A stretch of DNA of 64,000 nucleotides, from contig NC_081812.1 of NCBI RefSeq assembly GCF_030704535.1, positions 20,683,501 to 20,747,500 on the forward strand. Reading direction: 5' to 3'. Below are positions 46,944 to 59,735 of the stretch, in pieces. The position numbers were made by a program, and so were the translations under genes. The DNA is from Vitis vinifera (lineage: Eukaryota; Streptophyta; Magnoliopsida; Vitales; Vitaceae). Each line of letters opens with the position of its first letter. The stretch's first letter is position 1. The notes beneath the pieces are model-generated. The model was not told where the DNA came from, did not search any database, and worked only from the letters and a program-made list of their open reading frames with translations.

Positions 46944-47504
46944 ACATTCCTAAATGGTTGATAAAAAAACATCTACATTCAACTTTGAGCCCTAGAATCA
47001 AGTCTAGGAAAAAAAAAAGGAATTTACTATGAGAACATGAGTGTTATAAAAAAAGGGAATTGATTGATTAAAATAATACTTGTTGAAAAGAATATTAAGG
47101 ATAGAGGTGTAACTTGCTTAGATTGGATCGACTTAATCTGAATCCAACTTGATGCTTGGGTTGACTTGGGCAAACTTTTTCAATACTTGGATTGAGTTTG
47201 GGTTAAATTTTCTCAATCTGAACTCAATTTGGGTTTTGTTTGAGCCAAAATTCGGACAATCTGAGTTTAACCCAAGCCTAATTTAATCTTTTTTATAATA
47301 TTTATAATGTTTATTATTTAGTATAATAATATTCATTTTTTTTAGATTTTAAAAGAAAAAAATTAAATTGTAATTATATCATATATATTTTTTAGAAAAA
47401 TACATTAGTTTATTTTACTTTTTTAATGTTATATTGAAGTTTTGTCTTATTTACAGTTTAAGTTTTAGTATAAATATATAAAGGATTTTGAATTATGCAG
47501 CTCA

Positions 47505-47665
47505 ATTAACCAGACTAACCTGAGTTTAATATGATCAACTCAAGTTGAACTGACCAACTCTAGTTGAACTGGCCAATTCGAGTTTAACTGACCAACTCGA
47601 GTTTAACTGACCAACTTGAGTTTAACTTGACCAACTCGAGTTTAACTTGACCAACTTGAATTCAA
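47505..47665. repeat. Short tandem repeat, unit about 21-23 bp
   Basis: About six to seven copies of GACCAACTCGAGTTTAACT-like units, with TT/CT variants. It lies in a wider GTTGA/CAACTC-rich tract (47110-47820) of likely repetitive origin. Confidence 0.85.
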
Positions 47666-48099
47666 TCCAAGTTTAGAAAAATGAAGTTAGATTAGGCTTG
47701 GGTTGAATACCTTAAGTAAGAGGTAGGGTTGGATTGAGCTTGGGTTGAGGTTGAGTCGATTATTTCTTAATTCGGGTTGAACACAAATTAGTTATCAACC
47801 TAACCAATCTACTCAAGTTGCACATCTAATTATGAATAATAATATTAATATAAAAAATTATTAAAAATATCAAATTATAATTTTTAATAAATAACAAATA
47901 GTATTTTTTTTATCTATATTATGTTATTAAGTTTTTCAAGATTAAGGTAATGTTTGTTTTTTAGCTGAATAGAAAAAATAAAAATATTTGAATTTTTTTA
48001 TTTAGTTAAAAGTAATTCGTTAATATCAACCAATATAACAAATTTGAAGCTATTGATAACAAGTTCACTTTAATTATATTGGTTGATAACAAGACATCA

Positions 48100-48258
48100 A
48101 TTATAGAAGAAAGGATTAATCGATCCCGAAGTAGATTAAGGTAGTAGGCATCCAATTTAAGCCTAGTGAGACGAGTTACTTGACAAACATTTCTTTTACT
48201 TCTCATTTCTTTCGCATCATTAGATGCCTTAGACTTTTTTCAATCACCATTGCATCTT
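48100..48258 (+). pseudogene. DUF247 relic (copy 5)
   Basis: 48146-48258 translates as VVGIQFKPSETSYLTNISF, then RCLRLF.ITIAS, which aligns with VGIRFKPNETGHLGDISF...CLRLPPITID of copy 3 (42266-42378). The preceding 48105-48145 resembles the N-terminal coding part of copies 2 and 3 ('gaaaggattaatcgatcccgaagtagat' type sequence). The piece between is therefore deleted. It is only about 150 bp and has no start. Confidence 0.7.
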
Positions 48259-51035
48259 GATCTTGATTCTTATCTCTCTTTCCTATTATCTTATTTTGAT
48301 TAGATAGCTTTATTTTGTCTTTCACACATTGATTTACCCAAATTATTTATGTTTTAACTGTGCAAATCACAAGTATTGGGATATTTTGTTGGATCTTGAT
48401 GAATATTTTGATTCCCAACATGTGTGTGGATGATTAGGTTTAGACAAGCGTGATTGAGAGTTATGTAAACTCCATTTGAGAGTTTTAGGGGATTTATGTA
48501 ACTTGTTTGTCACAAAATTACCAAATGAAAGATTGTTATGACATTTAGTTCTTGTATTTATTTTGTTGACAATTTTATTCTTTTTCATTTTGGTGAAGGA
48601 AATTTTTTAGATAGTGATTTACTCTTTATAAAAGATTTGAGGTTGTTGTTTGTTCAATTGGAAAGTCATAGGTAAGTTGAAAAAGGTTTATTTAGTAACA
48701 AGTTAGGATTTTTCTTAAAGGATTGAGTTGGATCAATAACTTTTCTAAACTAAATTATTAATATTATTTTTTTCTAAAAAAATTCAGGGGTAGTCAAGTG
48801 CTAGCATTAGTGCTCAAGCGCTCCCACTGCTCAAGCACCTATCTAAGTGTTCAAGTGCCTAAGGCGCTTGAGTAATCGATAAATGGGCTCGAGCGACCTT
48901 CCAAATCTGCTAGAATATGGTAGATCGAGTTTTTGAAAATAAAAGATTTATTCTTTTTTAGAAAATTTAGAACCAATCCTCTAGGTCTTAGGACTTATAT
49001 AAACTTTTCTTAAATCTATTTTTGGTTGGATATTTTGAGAGAATCAATCTTAACTTATCCTATCATTCACAAACTCTCTCGAGACCTCATTAATCAAATT
49101 CTGTATTGTTGGAACTTGAAAGGATCTGTATCCCTTCAGAGGATGAGGTGAACCCATTGGAGCATTAGATATTGCGTCATGAATGTGCATAATGAAAAGT
49201 TAAAATTATTTTAATTAAATTATGATAATTTTTTTAAGAGAAACATTATCTAAATCAATTTTTAAGTTGACTTTAAAAAAAGAAAAATATTATTTGAATT
49301 AATTAAATAAAATAATGATAGGATGCATATATAAGTGAAATGATAGAGGTAATTTTAGGATTAAAAAAAAAAGTTGGCAAAGACTTTAATATTTCATATG
49401 TAGTATAGATATAAACATGCCAAAATGGGAAAGCTACTAGAGACTAATCACACATTTTATTAAACTTTTTAGATAAGAGAATAGAAGGAATTAAAATAAA
49501 GTGTTTATTAAAAAGACCTTGAAAATAGAATGAAAATGAAAAATAATTAATTTTAAGTTACTAGAAGGACTCATCTTAAATAATTACTTTTTTTTATAAA
49601 AAAAATTATATTAATATCACCTTGCTTATAATTCATTTTAAAATACATATAAATATAGAAAATGAGCTTAAATATCTAATTGTTCAAATGTTTATTAAAA
49701 ATAAAAAATAAAATTCTAGTAATTTTAGTATTTCCCATTTTAAAAGAAATTAACTAGGTAACAATGAAATGCCTTAATTTTATCAATTGTGTCTGCAAAT
49801 GTTTAAGATTGATTTTCAATGAGTAATAAATTTTTTAAGGAGAAGGAAGCTTTTCAAAAGTTTTACAATCATTACATATGGCAATAAAAATGGAATGAGG
49901 TGCTAATGTAAAATAAAAAAATACTAAATTTTTTTATTACTTTCTATTTAATTTTAATTGTATTTGATATTAAATATTTAATTGTGTAAGTATTTATAAA
50001 AAATAAAAATAAATGAAATCCAAGCAACTATGATCTAATTTTTACTTTAGATTTTTAAGTTTGTTTTATTTATTTTTAAATATAAAAATAAGAATTGAAA
50101 ATGAAATATTAGATGGTAGGTACATGTAATTTTGGCAGTGGGAAGAGAAGAATCGGTGATGTTGGGATGATATTTTTACCCAACCTTTTGTGTTTACAGA
50201 ATCAAAAGGGGTTTCTTAAGCATCTAAGAAATCGTTTCTCATTCTCGTGCGATTAGCCCTTTTTCTCTTTAATTCCTAAATGCAAGTAAACAAGTGGGAT
50301 AAATATAGGCATTAATTTCATTAAGATCTTTTATGGTTTGATGTAAATACAATCACATTGATTTTCGATTTTATTTATAAACATTTTCATAAATTTATTC
50401 TATTAATAAAACTTATTATTTAGAAATAATTGAAGTAAAATGGATTTTCAATAAATCTATTTAACAATTCTTTAAAAATTATTTTTTATCCTCCAAAAAA
50501 TAAATTTTATATATAAAATACATTTATAAAAATGTTAATAACCAAATTTAGAATCTAATAATAATTAAGTACATTCAAAATTAGCTTATAAAATAAGCAT
50601 TTTTAAGTATATGTAAGAAAATCGTCTCTCTTCACTTTTGTGAGTATAACCTTATTCTTTTATTAATTCCTTGTTGGAAGTAAACAAAACGAGTCTTTTA
50701 TTAATTCCTTATTACAAGTAAACAAATCAAATAGGTGAATGATCATTTTGTTTCATTAATTGCTTATTGCAAGTTGTGAATTGCAATTTGCAAGTTGTGA
50801 CAAGGGATTAATAAAACAAAATGATGGATCAAAAAAAAAAAAAAAGATAATAAAGAAGAAATGGTTTGTTCAAACACATCTAATGAAACACTTTTGCATT
50901 CTGAAAAATACAGAAATTTGAGTTACATAAATTGATACAAATTTTAAATTAAAAAAGAAAAAGAAAAAATTCCTTACCCTAATTAAAACACAATTTTGTC
51001 TGTTACTAAACTATATCACAGGTGCATTAGCTTTA
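48259..51035. other. Spacer with degraded repeats
   Basis: 48380-49190 has repeat-like features: TGTTGG...CCAACA at 48389-48422, a GC-richer patch with CAAGCGCT/AAGCGC words (48790-48900), and a final CCATTGGAGCATTAGATATTG. It is probably retroelement-derived but unassigned. The remainder is AT-rich; 50640-50830 has repeated 'ttgcaagt' and 'taattcctt' words. No genes seen. Confidence 0.4.
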
Positions 51036-51445
51036 GTGTCTCACATTTATAGCCATTTGGAATTTTAAACCTTATTACCTTAGTTTGACTTAGTAGATTA
51101 TTATTATTATTATTATTTAAAAAAAAGAGTAATCCACAAGGAAAGTGAGGCATTTATTTGGAATTTTAAACCTCAATTTGATTTAATAAATTATTTTTTC
51201 CACAAAGGAAAATGCTAGGCATTTTATAGATTATAACCATTTGGAGTTTTAAACCTTAGTTTGACTTTGTCGAATTTATTTTATTTTATTTTTCACAAGG
51301 AAAATGTAGGCATTTATTTTAAACAATAGTTTGACTTAATAGATTATTATTATTATTATTATTATTATTTCACAAGGAAAATGTCAGGCATTTATAACCA
51401 TTTGGAGTTTTAAACCCTAGTTTGACTTAGTAGATGCACTTATTA
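51036..51445. repeat. Tandem repeat upstream of DUF247 copy 4, unit about 80-100 bp
   Basis: About five imperfect copies of ATAACCATTTGGAGTTTTAA, followed by ACCTTAGTTTGACTTAGTAG, an ATT run, and CACAAGGAAAATGTCAGGCA. Single copies of the same unit lie near 37365, 40890 and 58690, that is, upstream of the other promoter blocks. Confidence 0.8.
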
Positions 51446-51704
51446 TTCCCCTCTGATGGAAAATATGAGGATGCGTGTACACTAATCGTCCTTTGATTGA
51501 GGTTAGCCCTCCAATAATTGATAGGTAGCACCATTGAAATTAAGGCTTGCTTCCCCGTTTCTATTCAAATTTCCAATACTTGCGGTACGTAATCATATTT
51601 ATTTTCATTTTACCATTCTTTTATATATATAACTCATCATTGCAGCCAACACTTATTATTATAAAAATGATGTAAATATTGGAGTCAGGTATGCAGAGTG
51701 CTGC

Positions 51705-51775
51705 TTCTCACTGACGTAAGGAAAGGAGGTGGCCTCAATGACGTGAGGAAAGGTGGTGTCAATGGAAGAAAAGTG
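51705..51775 (+). promoter_or_regulatory. TGACGTGAGG-type motifs upstream of DUF247 copy 4
   Basis: CACTGACGTAAGGAAAGGAGG (about 51709) and CAATGACGTGAGGAAAGGTGG (about 51736) match the words repeated upstream of copy 3 at 38610-38775. They lie about 220-250 bp before the TATA-like sequence. TGACG is a known bZIP/TGA core; its activity here is inferred. Confidence 0.45.
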
Positions 51776-51957
51776 ATTTTCTTATCCACTCTCAGCAAGT
51801 CAGAGATGAGAAGGATGAAATAAAGAAAAAAAAGGGGGAATGGAGAAGAAAAGTAACAGGCCGGGATTTCTCCACATGCCCTTAGGTTTATTTTATTTCA
51901 CCACATTCCGTTGGGTTTATTTTATTATCCACTTGAGAGATCCGCTTCTTCCTTCCA

Positions 51958-52391
51958 TATATACATACGCACATTCTGGACCTCCCTCACCAAGCTCCCA
52001 AAGTCAACGCCGGAACCCAGCCTACAGCAGACCTCCATCTCAACACCCAACACGTAAGCACCCACGACCCTCAACTCCACCACATCGACAGCACCCTCCG
52101 CACCCATCCTGACCTTCACAGTCTTGCTGCTACCCACGGCCTTCCATACCCACCCCATATGGAACCAGCCTTCACGCCGCGGTAAACACCAATCCTCACA
52201 TACAACTTCAGATCTCCATACAATCATACGGTCTTCCACCTCCACCAGACCACAGCATCATCACCTCTCAGAGCCCGTAATCACCATTCTGGAACAACGC
52301 CCATACAGCTCACCACTAAACAATCATCACTTCTGAAAGCCCATAGCACCACTGCGCCTCAGCCCACGCAGCACCACACACCTCTATCTGC
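51958..52391 (+). promoter_or_regulatory. TATA box and GC-rich leader of DUF247 copy 4
   Basis: TATATA at 51958-51963 is followed about 15 bp later by the conserved C-rich leader shared with 39323-39816 and 58940-59386. It is shorter than the copy 3 block because of small deletions (for example the segment after GCTACCCAC). Confidence 0.55.
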
Positions 52392-55300
52392 ATGGAGAAC
52401 AACGCCATCGCAGGCACCCCTACGCCACCGAGCACTAACAACATCGCAGGCACCACTACGCCGCCGCCGAGCAATAACAAGTACTGCTCCCTCTTTCCTC
52501 GTACCTTTTAGTTTGTTCGATTGAGTGAGTTTATTTTGTTTGCCATTGCTGTAGTATAGTTTTATTTGCTTCACTTTGCAACCATTGTGGTTGGTGAAAT
52601 TGGTGATGACTTATAAATGGGAGAATTGTACGGGCTTTTAAAAGGGGTAATTTGTAATATTTATCGTAACACCTAAAAAATGAGAAATCTTTTGCCAAGA
52701 TTGTCTTGATTCCTATTATATTTTTCCTTCTAAAGTTATAATCTTTGCGACATGGAAGACATCACGTTATTATTATTATTTTTTTAAATTACATTATTTT
52801 TCACTATTTATAATTAAAAAAAATAAAACCTTTGAGTACAAAAATAAATACTGTCTTGTAACAAATTGAATAGAGGATCTTGAATTTATCTTAAAAGCTA
52901 CTTTATATTAATTAATTTTAAAAATACAAATTAATTTCTTTCTATATATTTTGTTCTTTTTACTGAGAAATTGTTTTCAAATTATAAATAAAATAATTAA
53001 ATTTCAAGATAAAAAATAAATTTAAAAAATTTAAAGTCTATTTAATAAAATAAATTTAAAATTAGAAGGAAATAAAAAATGTTTATTTTAAAGTTTATTT
53101 AAAAATGATTTAATATATTCAAAATTCAAACAAAAATTAAAAAGTCAGAATAAAATAAAACCCATGCACCTTTTTTATCTATGATAATTAGGGAACACAT
53201 CAAAATTATGATTTAGTTTTCATCATCAATTCTATAATCAATATTCCTCAAATCCATGATGGTTTTATTAAATTTATTGAGGTGGTATTTAATGGGCGTA
53301 TCATATTTTATCTAGAAAGTGAACAACCATTTTTTTAAATGCAAACGATTTGTAAGATACTTCGTTATATACAAACTTTCTAACTTCAATCATAACTTGC
53401 TAGTCATTTCTTCTTCTAAAACTTCATGAAGTACCTCGTTATCCCAAGCATAATAGAATAATACTATGTACTTTCTCCATAAGTTCATCATTCTTTTTAT
53501 TGGACATCGATCTTGATAGAGCCTCTCTACCTTTCAGTCCTTTGGACAACCCCTATTAAACTATTAAGGCAGATATATTAACATGCCACAAACCAAAATC
53601 ATTTCTTTCATCAAACTTCTTAACCTTAAACTTTATTGTCATTCCAGGTCTAGTAACCTAAGCTCTTATGCCAATTTGTTATGCAAAACCACGATAAAGA
53701 ATAATAATAAGGGGAAAAAAAATAAGAAAATGAAAACAAAACACACGTGATTTGACCTTAAGCCTACATCCATGGGTGAAGATAAAAGAAGAACTTTCAC
53801 TATTAGTTGTTGAACGAGATTACAAACCTTCTCAAATTCCAAAGTCTCAATTTATACCAAAAAAAAAAAAAAAATCACTCTTTTGGTAAAAAAAACTTTT
53901 TATATTTTTTTTTCCTAATTACAAAGGAAGATTCCATATAAGAAACTAAGTATATAATTATCAAATATGTTTTTTTCAAAAAAAAAAAATCATAATAGAA
54001 TATTTCTTATAATAATATGAAACCCACTTACAAGAATATCTTCTATTAATAAACTATCAATAACTTTTCAATTGATTCAAAAATAAAATTTGAGATACTT
54101 TCCGACATATTCTGTTGAACAAGATGAGTTCAATTAGAAAATTATATTGCAATAATTCATTTAAAGTGATAGATAATATGAAAGTGTGTAGGTTTGAGTT
54201 TAACAAAAATGCATTTGAAATAATGAGATATGATTAAAGGGTTTGAATGCTTTGGGGGATGGCGTGTTTTCATGTGGCTGTATATTAATTGATTAGTTAG
54301 AATTGAGTCTTTTTTTGGTTTGGTAACCGGGAACCATTTATTCGCAGCGCTACAAAAGGCGAAAGTTCAAATGATGAGCATCTAATTGATATTGATACTC
54401 TAGTTTGGAATGATACCGATGAAGCGTCAAATGCAAGAGAAAGGACTCCAAGTATACCAAAGATTCCGACCGCTTTGAGAAATAGTCAAAATCAAAAGTT
54501 GCCTGGGTGGTTTAAACCAAACGTGATTTCAATTGGTCCCTATTACTATGGTCAAAAGGATTACCAGGAAGCACAAAAGCTCAAGTCTGGGCATGCTAAG
54601 AAGTTCATTGAGGAAAGTCAGCAGGAGAAAGATGTTTTGTACCTCAAAATTAAGAAAAAGACACCGGAACTGAGGAAGTGCTATGATAATAAGGCAATAT
54701 GGGAATGCTATGATAATAAGACAAAAGGGGAAATGTCCGACCGGAAACTGGCGACGATTTTCTTGCTGGACGGGTGTTTTTTACTACATTTCATCAACTA
54801 CAGCAGCAAGAAGGATGGGTCTGATATTTTGGGTTTTACAAATCATGAAATGGCTCATATAAAAGAGGACTTGTTCTTGCTGGAGAACCAACTTCCCTAT
54901 AAAGTCCTCAAGCTGCTGTTCAAGGACGCAAAAAATTCAAAACCGTCGATGGAAGAAAAGATAAAAGATTTCGTTGCATCTCATGTCCCCTTCCCTCGAG
55001 GAATACGGGTAAAAGAAGTGAATCCTAAACCCTGCCATCTGCTCCACTATTTGCAAGGCGTCATTTTAGGCAAACCGGTAACAATTAGCCCAACACAAAA
55101 ACAGGACGAAGAAGACGATGGACGTGGGAGAGGGAGACCCGAATGGCACTCATGTGAAAACGTCCACGAGCTTAGGAAAGTGGACATCCATTTTAAGTCC
55201 AGTCCCACAAGTTATTTGACAGATATTTCTTTCGAGCCTCTCTTTGGCACCACCGGATGCCTCAAGCTTCCTACCATTTCCATGAACGCCTCCACTATGA

Positions 55301-55707
55301 TAATTTTCTTAAACTTGGTAGCCTTCGAATCCTCAGATACCACTAACAACCTTGGTGTAATCTCTTACCTATGCTTCCTGGATTCACTTATTGCTCGTTG
55401 GGACGACGTGAAGGAGCTTCAGGCAGCCGGAATACTCCGTAACTTTTTTGGCGAACAAAGAGACGTGGCCCAATTTTTCAACAACGTATGCAGCAAATTG
55501 GTACCAAATCCTTCTGCTTATGAAGATGTAAAACTACAGATTCAAAGTCATGTTGACAGACACCACAATTGCAGATTGCGCAAATGGCATGTTCAGTGCA
55601 AGCAAAAATACTTCAGTAGCCCCTGGAGTTTGATGGCTTTGACTGCTGCAGTTATAGGACTATCGCTTACTGCCATTCAGACTTACACATCAGTGTTTCC
55701 CCTGTAG
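52392..55707 (+). CDS. DUF247 membrane protein, copy 4, two-exon model
   Basis: Proposed exon 1 is 52392-52480 (ATG; MENNAIAGTPTPPSTNN... plus two bases, Pro/Thr/Asn-rich). Exon 2 is 54348-55707 (acceptor TTCGCAG, stop TAG), giving 482 aa, close to copy 1. The split codon AA|C keeps frame into ATKGESSNDEHLIDIDTLVW. Exon 2 has no in-frame ATG until deep inside the domain; a call starting at 54475 would rest on TTG and cut about 70 residues. DUF247 marks: WFKPNVISIGPYYYGQK, IFLLDGCFLLHFINY, EDLFLLENQLPYKVLKLLF, KPCHLLHYLQ, LRKVDIHFKSSPTSYLTDISF, LKLPTISMNASTMIIFLNLVAFE, VISYLCFLDSLIARWDDV, and the C-terminal anchor SSPWSLMALTAAVIGLSLTA. No frameshift. The role is unknown. If the first exon is not used, the gene has lost its start. 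Confidence 0.75.
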
Positions 55708-55984
55708 TCCACAACTGATGAGGTACCCTCTTACTCCCAACTCCCACTCTTGTCTTGTCTACATACTTGCACTACTCATGCAAAGGGCCTATCTGAAGAG
55801 CTGGATCTGACAGGCGTCATCTCCTGCACTACTCATATAGATACATTTTCAGTCCATCATGCCTAGCCACTTATTTAATTTGGAGTGTTTTACGGGAAAA
55901 TTGTGCTTGAGGCCCTGATGGGCCTGAAAATTTATATTTTTGTGTGGGGCTTTGTTAAAAGAATGCATCTTCTCATGGAAGAAA

Positions 55985-56120
55985 AACCTGGTGTATTTAA
56001 CATTATCTAATTTTGTGTGTGCCATTCGTACGAATAATTTGTAATTTACGCTAGAACCGGGTGTATTTAACATAATCTAATTTTGTGTGTTCCATTGGTA
56101 CGAATAATTTGTAATTTATG
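55985..56120 (+). repeat. Tandem duplication in the 3' flank of copy 4
   Basis: Two copies of about 63 bp, beginning GGTGTATTTAACAT and ending AATAATTTGTAATTTA, differ at a few bases. Confidence 0.85.
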
Positions 56121-58670
56121 CTTAATGGTGATTGTAAGATGTGTATTTCATCTATATTTAAAAAAAAAAATAGATATTTGATATATTTAGAACACACTTT
56201 TAAAAATCTAAACAATAATAGGAAAAAATCACTTATAATGTTTTTTGAAAAAACATTTATGAGTGATTCTCCTAAAAATATTTTTAGAAAAAATATTTAC
56301 ATTAAAAATACTTTGGATAAAAACGTTTTCAAAAATAGATAATTATAATATTTAAAATGTATTTGACCGTAATTTTAGAAAGTTTCTAATTTTTTAATAT
56401 TTGAAATTTTTTATATTTTAAGTATTATTAATGTTAAAAATATTTCTTAAAGATTATTGTCAAATATATTCTTAGAACTCGTTATACAATAATTTTAGGA
56501 AAGAATTTTAATATTTTTAAAACTTAAAAAATTTTATCATTTAAATATTAAAAATATTAAAAACGTTTCCTAAAATCACTCGGGATTTTACTCTACTTCA
56601 TTTCCAGATATTACAAAATACATCTTTAGCCTTTAATGCTTTTCTCCTAGTTTCCTTTTTTACATGCATTCTTTCACAATTGTTGATATATCATAGAAGG
56701 CATAAAGAAAATTTCCTTGCCTCTTCCGTTCCACCAATCTAGACTCTTCCGTTCTATATGTTATACTCTCAGTTCTATTTCACGCTTCAGTTGTGTGAAG
56801 TAGGCTATTGTAACACAAGAAATTTTGGGATAGGGTTTGATATGATCATTTTTCTTCATCATATCCACCCACCATTTATCACATGCATAAGTAATGAATT
56901 AAAAAAAAAATGATAACAAGGCACTTCTTGCATGGTTGTATTCATCAGATGCATATATTCGAATTTTTAGAGTTTGCTAAGTGGTGTTATTTAAAAAGAG
57001 TTTTTTTTTTCTTTTTTAAAAAAACAATTATTTTTAATAGTTTATAAAATTATTTAACAGTTATTCTTGAAACTAGTTTTTAAAAATAAAATGAAAATAA
57101 AGAAAAGTTTTCACAACACAAATAAAAGTTTTTTTCACTTGTTTTTAAAATAAAATAATAATTTTTTAAAAATCATAAAAAAAAACAAATGAAATAGAAT
57201 ATGATGTCTTTCTTCTTTAATTTTTTATTCATTAATCGAAATGAAAATCTTTAAATATGATCACTTTTTCAATTATGCACACCCTTTGGAATTTCTTTTA
57301 AATACTTTAAAAAAATTTATTGGACAAATATATTCTAAATTAATAACATTCTAAGCATAAAATTCACTCATTTTTAATAATAATTTAAGACTCAATTCAT
57401 ATAATCCTAAAATCATCTTATTGGTGATAAGACATAAATGGCTTGTTTTGGAAGTGTTTTTAACGATTCTAAAAATAATTGTTAAGAACAACTTTTACAA
57501 ATAGTTTCTCATCACCTTTTGCCTCCCCATCTCTCTCCATCTCTCTTTTCATGATATCTCTCTCCATCTCTCTTTTCATCACCTTTTGCCTCCCCAACTG
57601 CTTCTTCTATCTCCTTTTGTCTTCACTTTACCTCAATTTCCCTTCATCCTTCTCTCTCCCTCTCTTTCCCACATATTTTCTCATCTAAAAATTGTTAAGA
57701 GTACTCAAACCCATCTTCATTGCCTAAAGTATATATGGTAGTGCCGTCATCATCCTCTGCGACCACCATTGCCGTTGATTTATTCTCTCTTGTTGGAGAA
57801 AGAAAAGCCCATCTCTAGAGGGTTTGAATTTTAAATGGGTTTGGGGTTTGGTTGGATTTGTGATATAATGCATCTTTAATGGTTTGAGGGTTTTGTTCAC
57901 TTTGTGTTTAGTAACTAATTTCTCAAAAAAATAGTCATTAAAACCATTTTTTGTTTTTTGATGTTTTATAAAACAAAAATCTGTTAAGGAGCTTAAAGTA
58001 TTTTTAATATTTTAAAATATGATTTGAAAATATTTTTTTTATATCTAGAATTTTATTTTTAATTATTTTATATATTTGTATAATTATTTTTTAAAATAAT
58101 TTTCAGAAAATAAAAAAAATAATTAAAATATATTTTTTGTTTTTAATAATAGAAAACAGAAAAATAATTTTTTAATTATCAAATGAGTTTTTAAATTTTT
58201 TTGTTTCGAAGAACAAAAAACTATTCTTGAAAATAATTGCTAAACAAACCTTAAATGTGTTTTTTTACCATTTTTTGGTCTCATAAATATAAAACAATTT
58301 TTGGAAACACTTTCCAAATATGTTTAAAACCTCTGTTTTGATTTCAAGGGAATAATTAATTAATTTTTGTTAGCCTTTAATTGATATCTAAATTATGAAC
58401 TCTTAGAAGAATTATAGTAAATTAATTCTATTAACTTTAATGATCCAGAAACATATGGTCTGTTGGAATTTTAATTCCTTGCAAAAATTAAAAAGAAAAT
58501 AAATTATATGGAGGCTTAAGTCTTTGTTTGGTTTTGAAAAAATACCAAGGAAAATAAAATTTATTAAGAATATATTTTCAACAAGCCTATTTAATAATTA
58601 TTTAAAAACTAATTTCTATCTTCTAAAACATAAATTTTATATATAAAATACATTTATAAAAGCATTAACT
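56121..58670. other. AT-rich spacer with a CT-rich patch
   Basis: No gene recognised. 57505-57670 is pyrimidine-rich, with CATCACCTTTTGCCTCCCCA at about 57509 and 57577 and TCTCTCTCCATCTCTCTTTTC twice between. GGAAGTGTTTTTAACG at 57450 and GGAAACACTTTCCAAATATG at 58304 are roughly inverted, so 57440-58325 may be an old inverted-repeat element. The evidence is weak. Confidence 0.4.
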
Positions 58671-58674
58671 AACT

Positions 58675-59386
58675 AACTTTAAAATCTTAAACCTTACTAC
58701 CATAGTTTGACTGAGTAGGTTATTGTTTTCTTTTCTTTCTTTTTTTCTTTTTTTATTTTCCACAAGGAAAGTGTCAGGTATTTATCATCAGATGCATTTA
58801 GTGCCCACGGATGGAAAATGTCAGGATGCATGTGCAATTGTTGTCCTTTGATTGAGGTGGCCCTCCAGCACCACGTGCCGTTAGGTTTATATTATTATCC
58901 ACTCTCTGCAAAGGGCCCCACCAATTCAAAGAGAGATCATCTTCTTCCTTCCATAGGGCATAGGCACACACGTTCTGGACGGCACCTCCATCACCAAGCT
59001 CCCAAACTCAACGCCGGAACCCAGCCTACAGCGGGCGGCCCCATCTCAACACGTACGCACCCACGACCCTCAACTCCAGCATCTCCACCACCTCGATAGC
59101 ACCCTTCCGCACCCATCGTAATCTTCACTGTCTTGCTGCTACCCACACCCTGGTCACTCCCACAGCCTTCTATACCTACCCCATACGGAACCAGCCTTCA
59201 CGCCACGGTAAACACCAATCCCTCACGTACAACTTCACACCTCCATACAATCATACGTTCTTCCACCTCCACCTCCACCACACCACAACATCATCACCTC
59301 ACAGAACCCGTAATCACCATTCTGGAACAACATCCATACAGCTCACCACTACAATCATCACTTCTCAAAGCCCATAGCACCACTGC
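58675..59386 (+). promoter_or_regulatory. Third DUF247-type promoter/leader block, truncated
   Basis: It starts with the ACC(A)TAGTTTGACT unit (58700) and a GTGCAATTGTTGTCCTTTGA segment. It continues with the C-rich leader from about 58970 (ACGTTCTGGAC, CACCAAGCTCCCAAA, CGCCGGAACCCAGCC) up to AAGCCCATAGCACCACTGCGCC at 59368-59389. In copy 4 the same block runs about 42 bp further to the exon 1 ATG; here copia LTR sequence takes over. The TATA region is degenerate (CATAGGGCATA). Confidence 0.6.
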
Positions 59387-59395
59387 GCCATCCTC

Positions 59396-59735
59396 TGTCT
59401 ACTTCCCTAATTAGTGTAATGTACAATCTTTATTATAATTGATTTAGGAATAATTCTAGCAAGGTAGTTTATTCACTTTCCATGTAAGAGTAATTTATTC
59501 ACTTTCCATATAAGAGTAGTTTATTTACTTTCCATGTAAGAGTAGTTTATTTAATTCACATGTAAGAGTTTATTCACTTTCCATGTAAGGGAAATTCCAT
59601 TCCGAAATTGTCTTATATCCGTAGCCTATTTATTTATGCTTTCATTCATTGTAAAGGAAAGTATCACAAAATGAATTGAGGTGTTCCTCCATATTTTGTC
59701 TTCAAATTCCTTCATATTTTTCTTCAAATTCTTCA
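59396..59735 (+). repeat. 5' LTR of a Ty1/copia retrotransposon
   Basis: It ends TTCTTCA at 59735, directly before the primer-binding site. The left end is not exact: TG at 59396 or 59415 are the candidates. It contains about five tandem copies of a unit of about 27 bp, GTTTATTCACTTTCCATGTA (59467-59590). The 3' LTR is outside the window. Confidence 0.7.

Noticed and set aside
54475-54477. Start of DUF247 copy 4 at 54475
   Set aside because: The codon is TTG, the frame is open further upstream and conserved there with other copies. A spliced upstream ATG exon explains it better.
57440-58325. Possible inverted-repeat transposon
   Set aside because: The end similarity is short and imperfect and no target duplication was found; kept only as a remark in the spacer entry.
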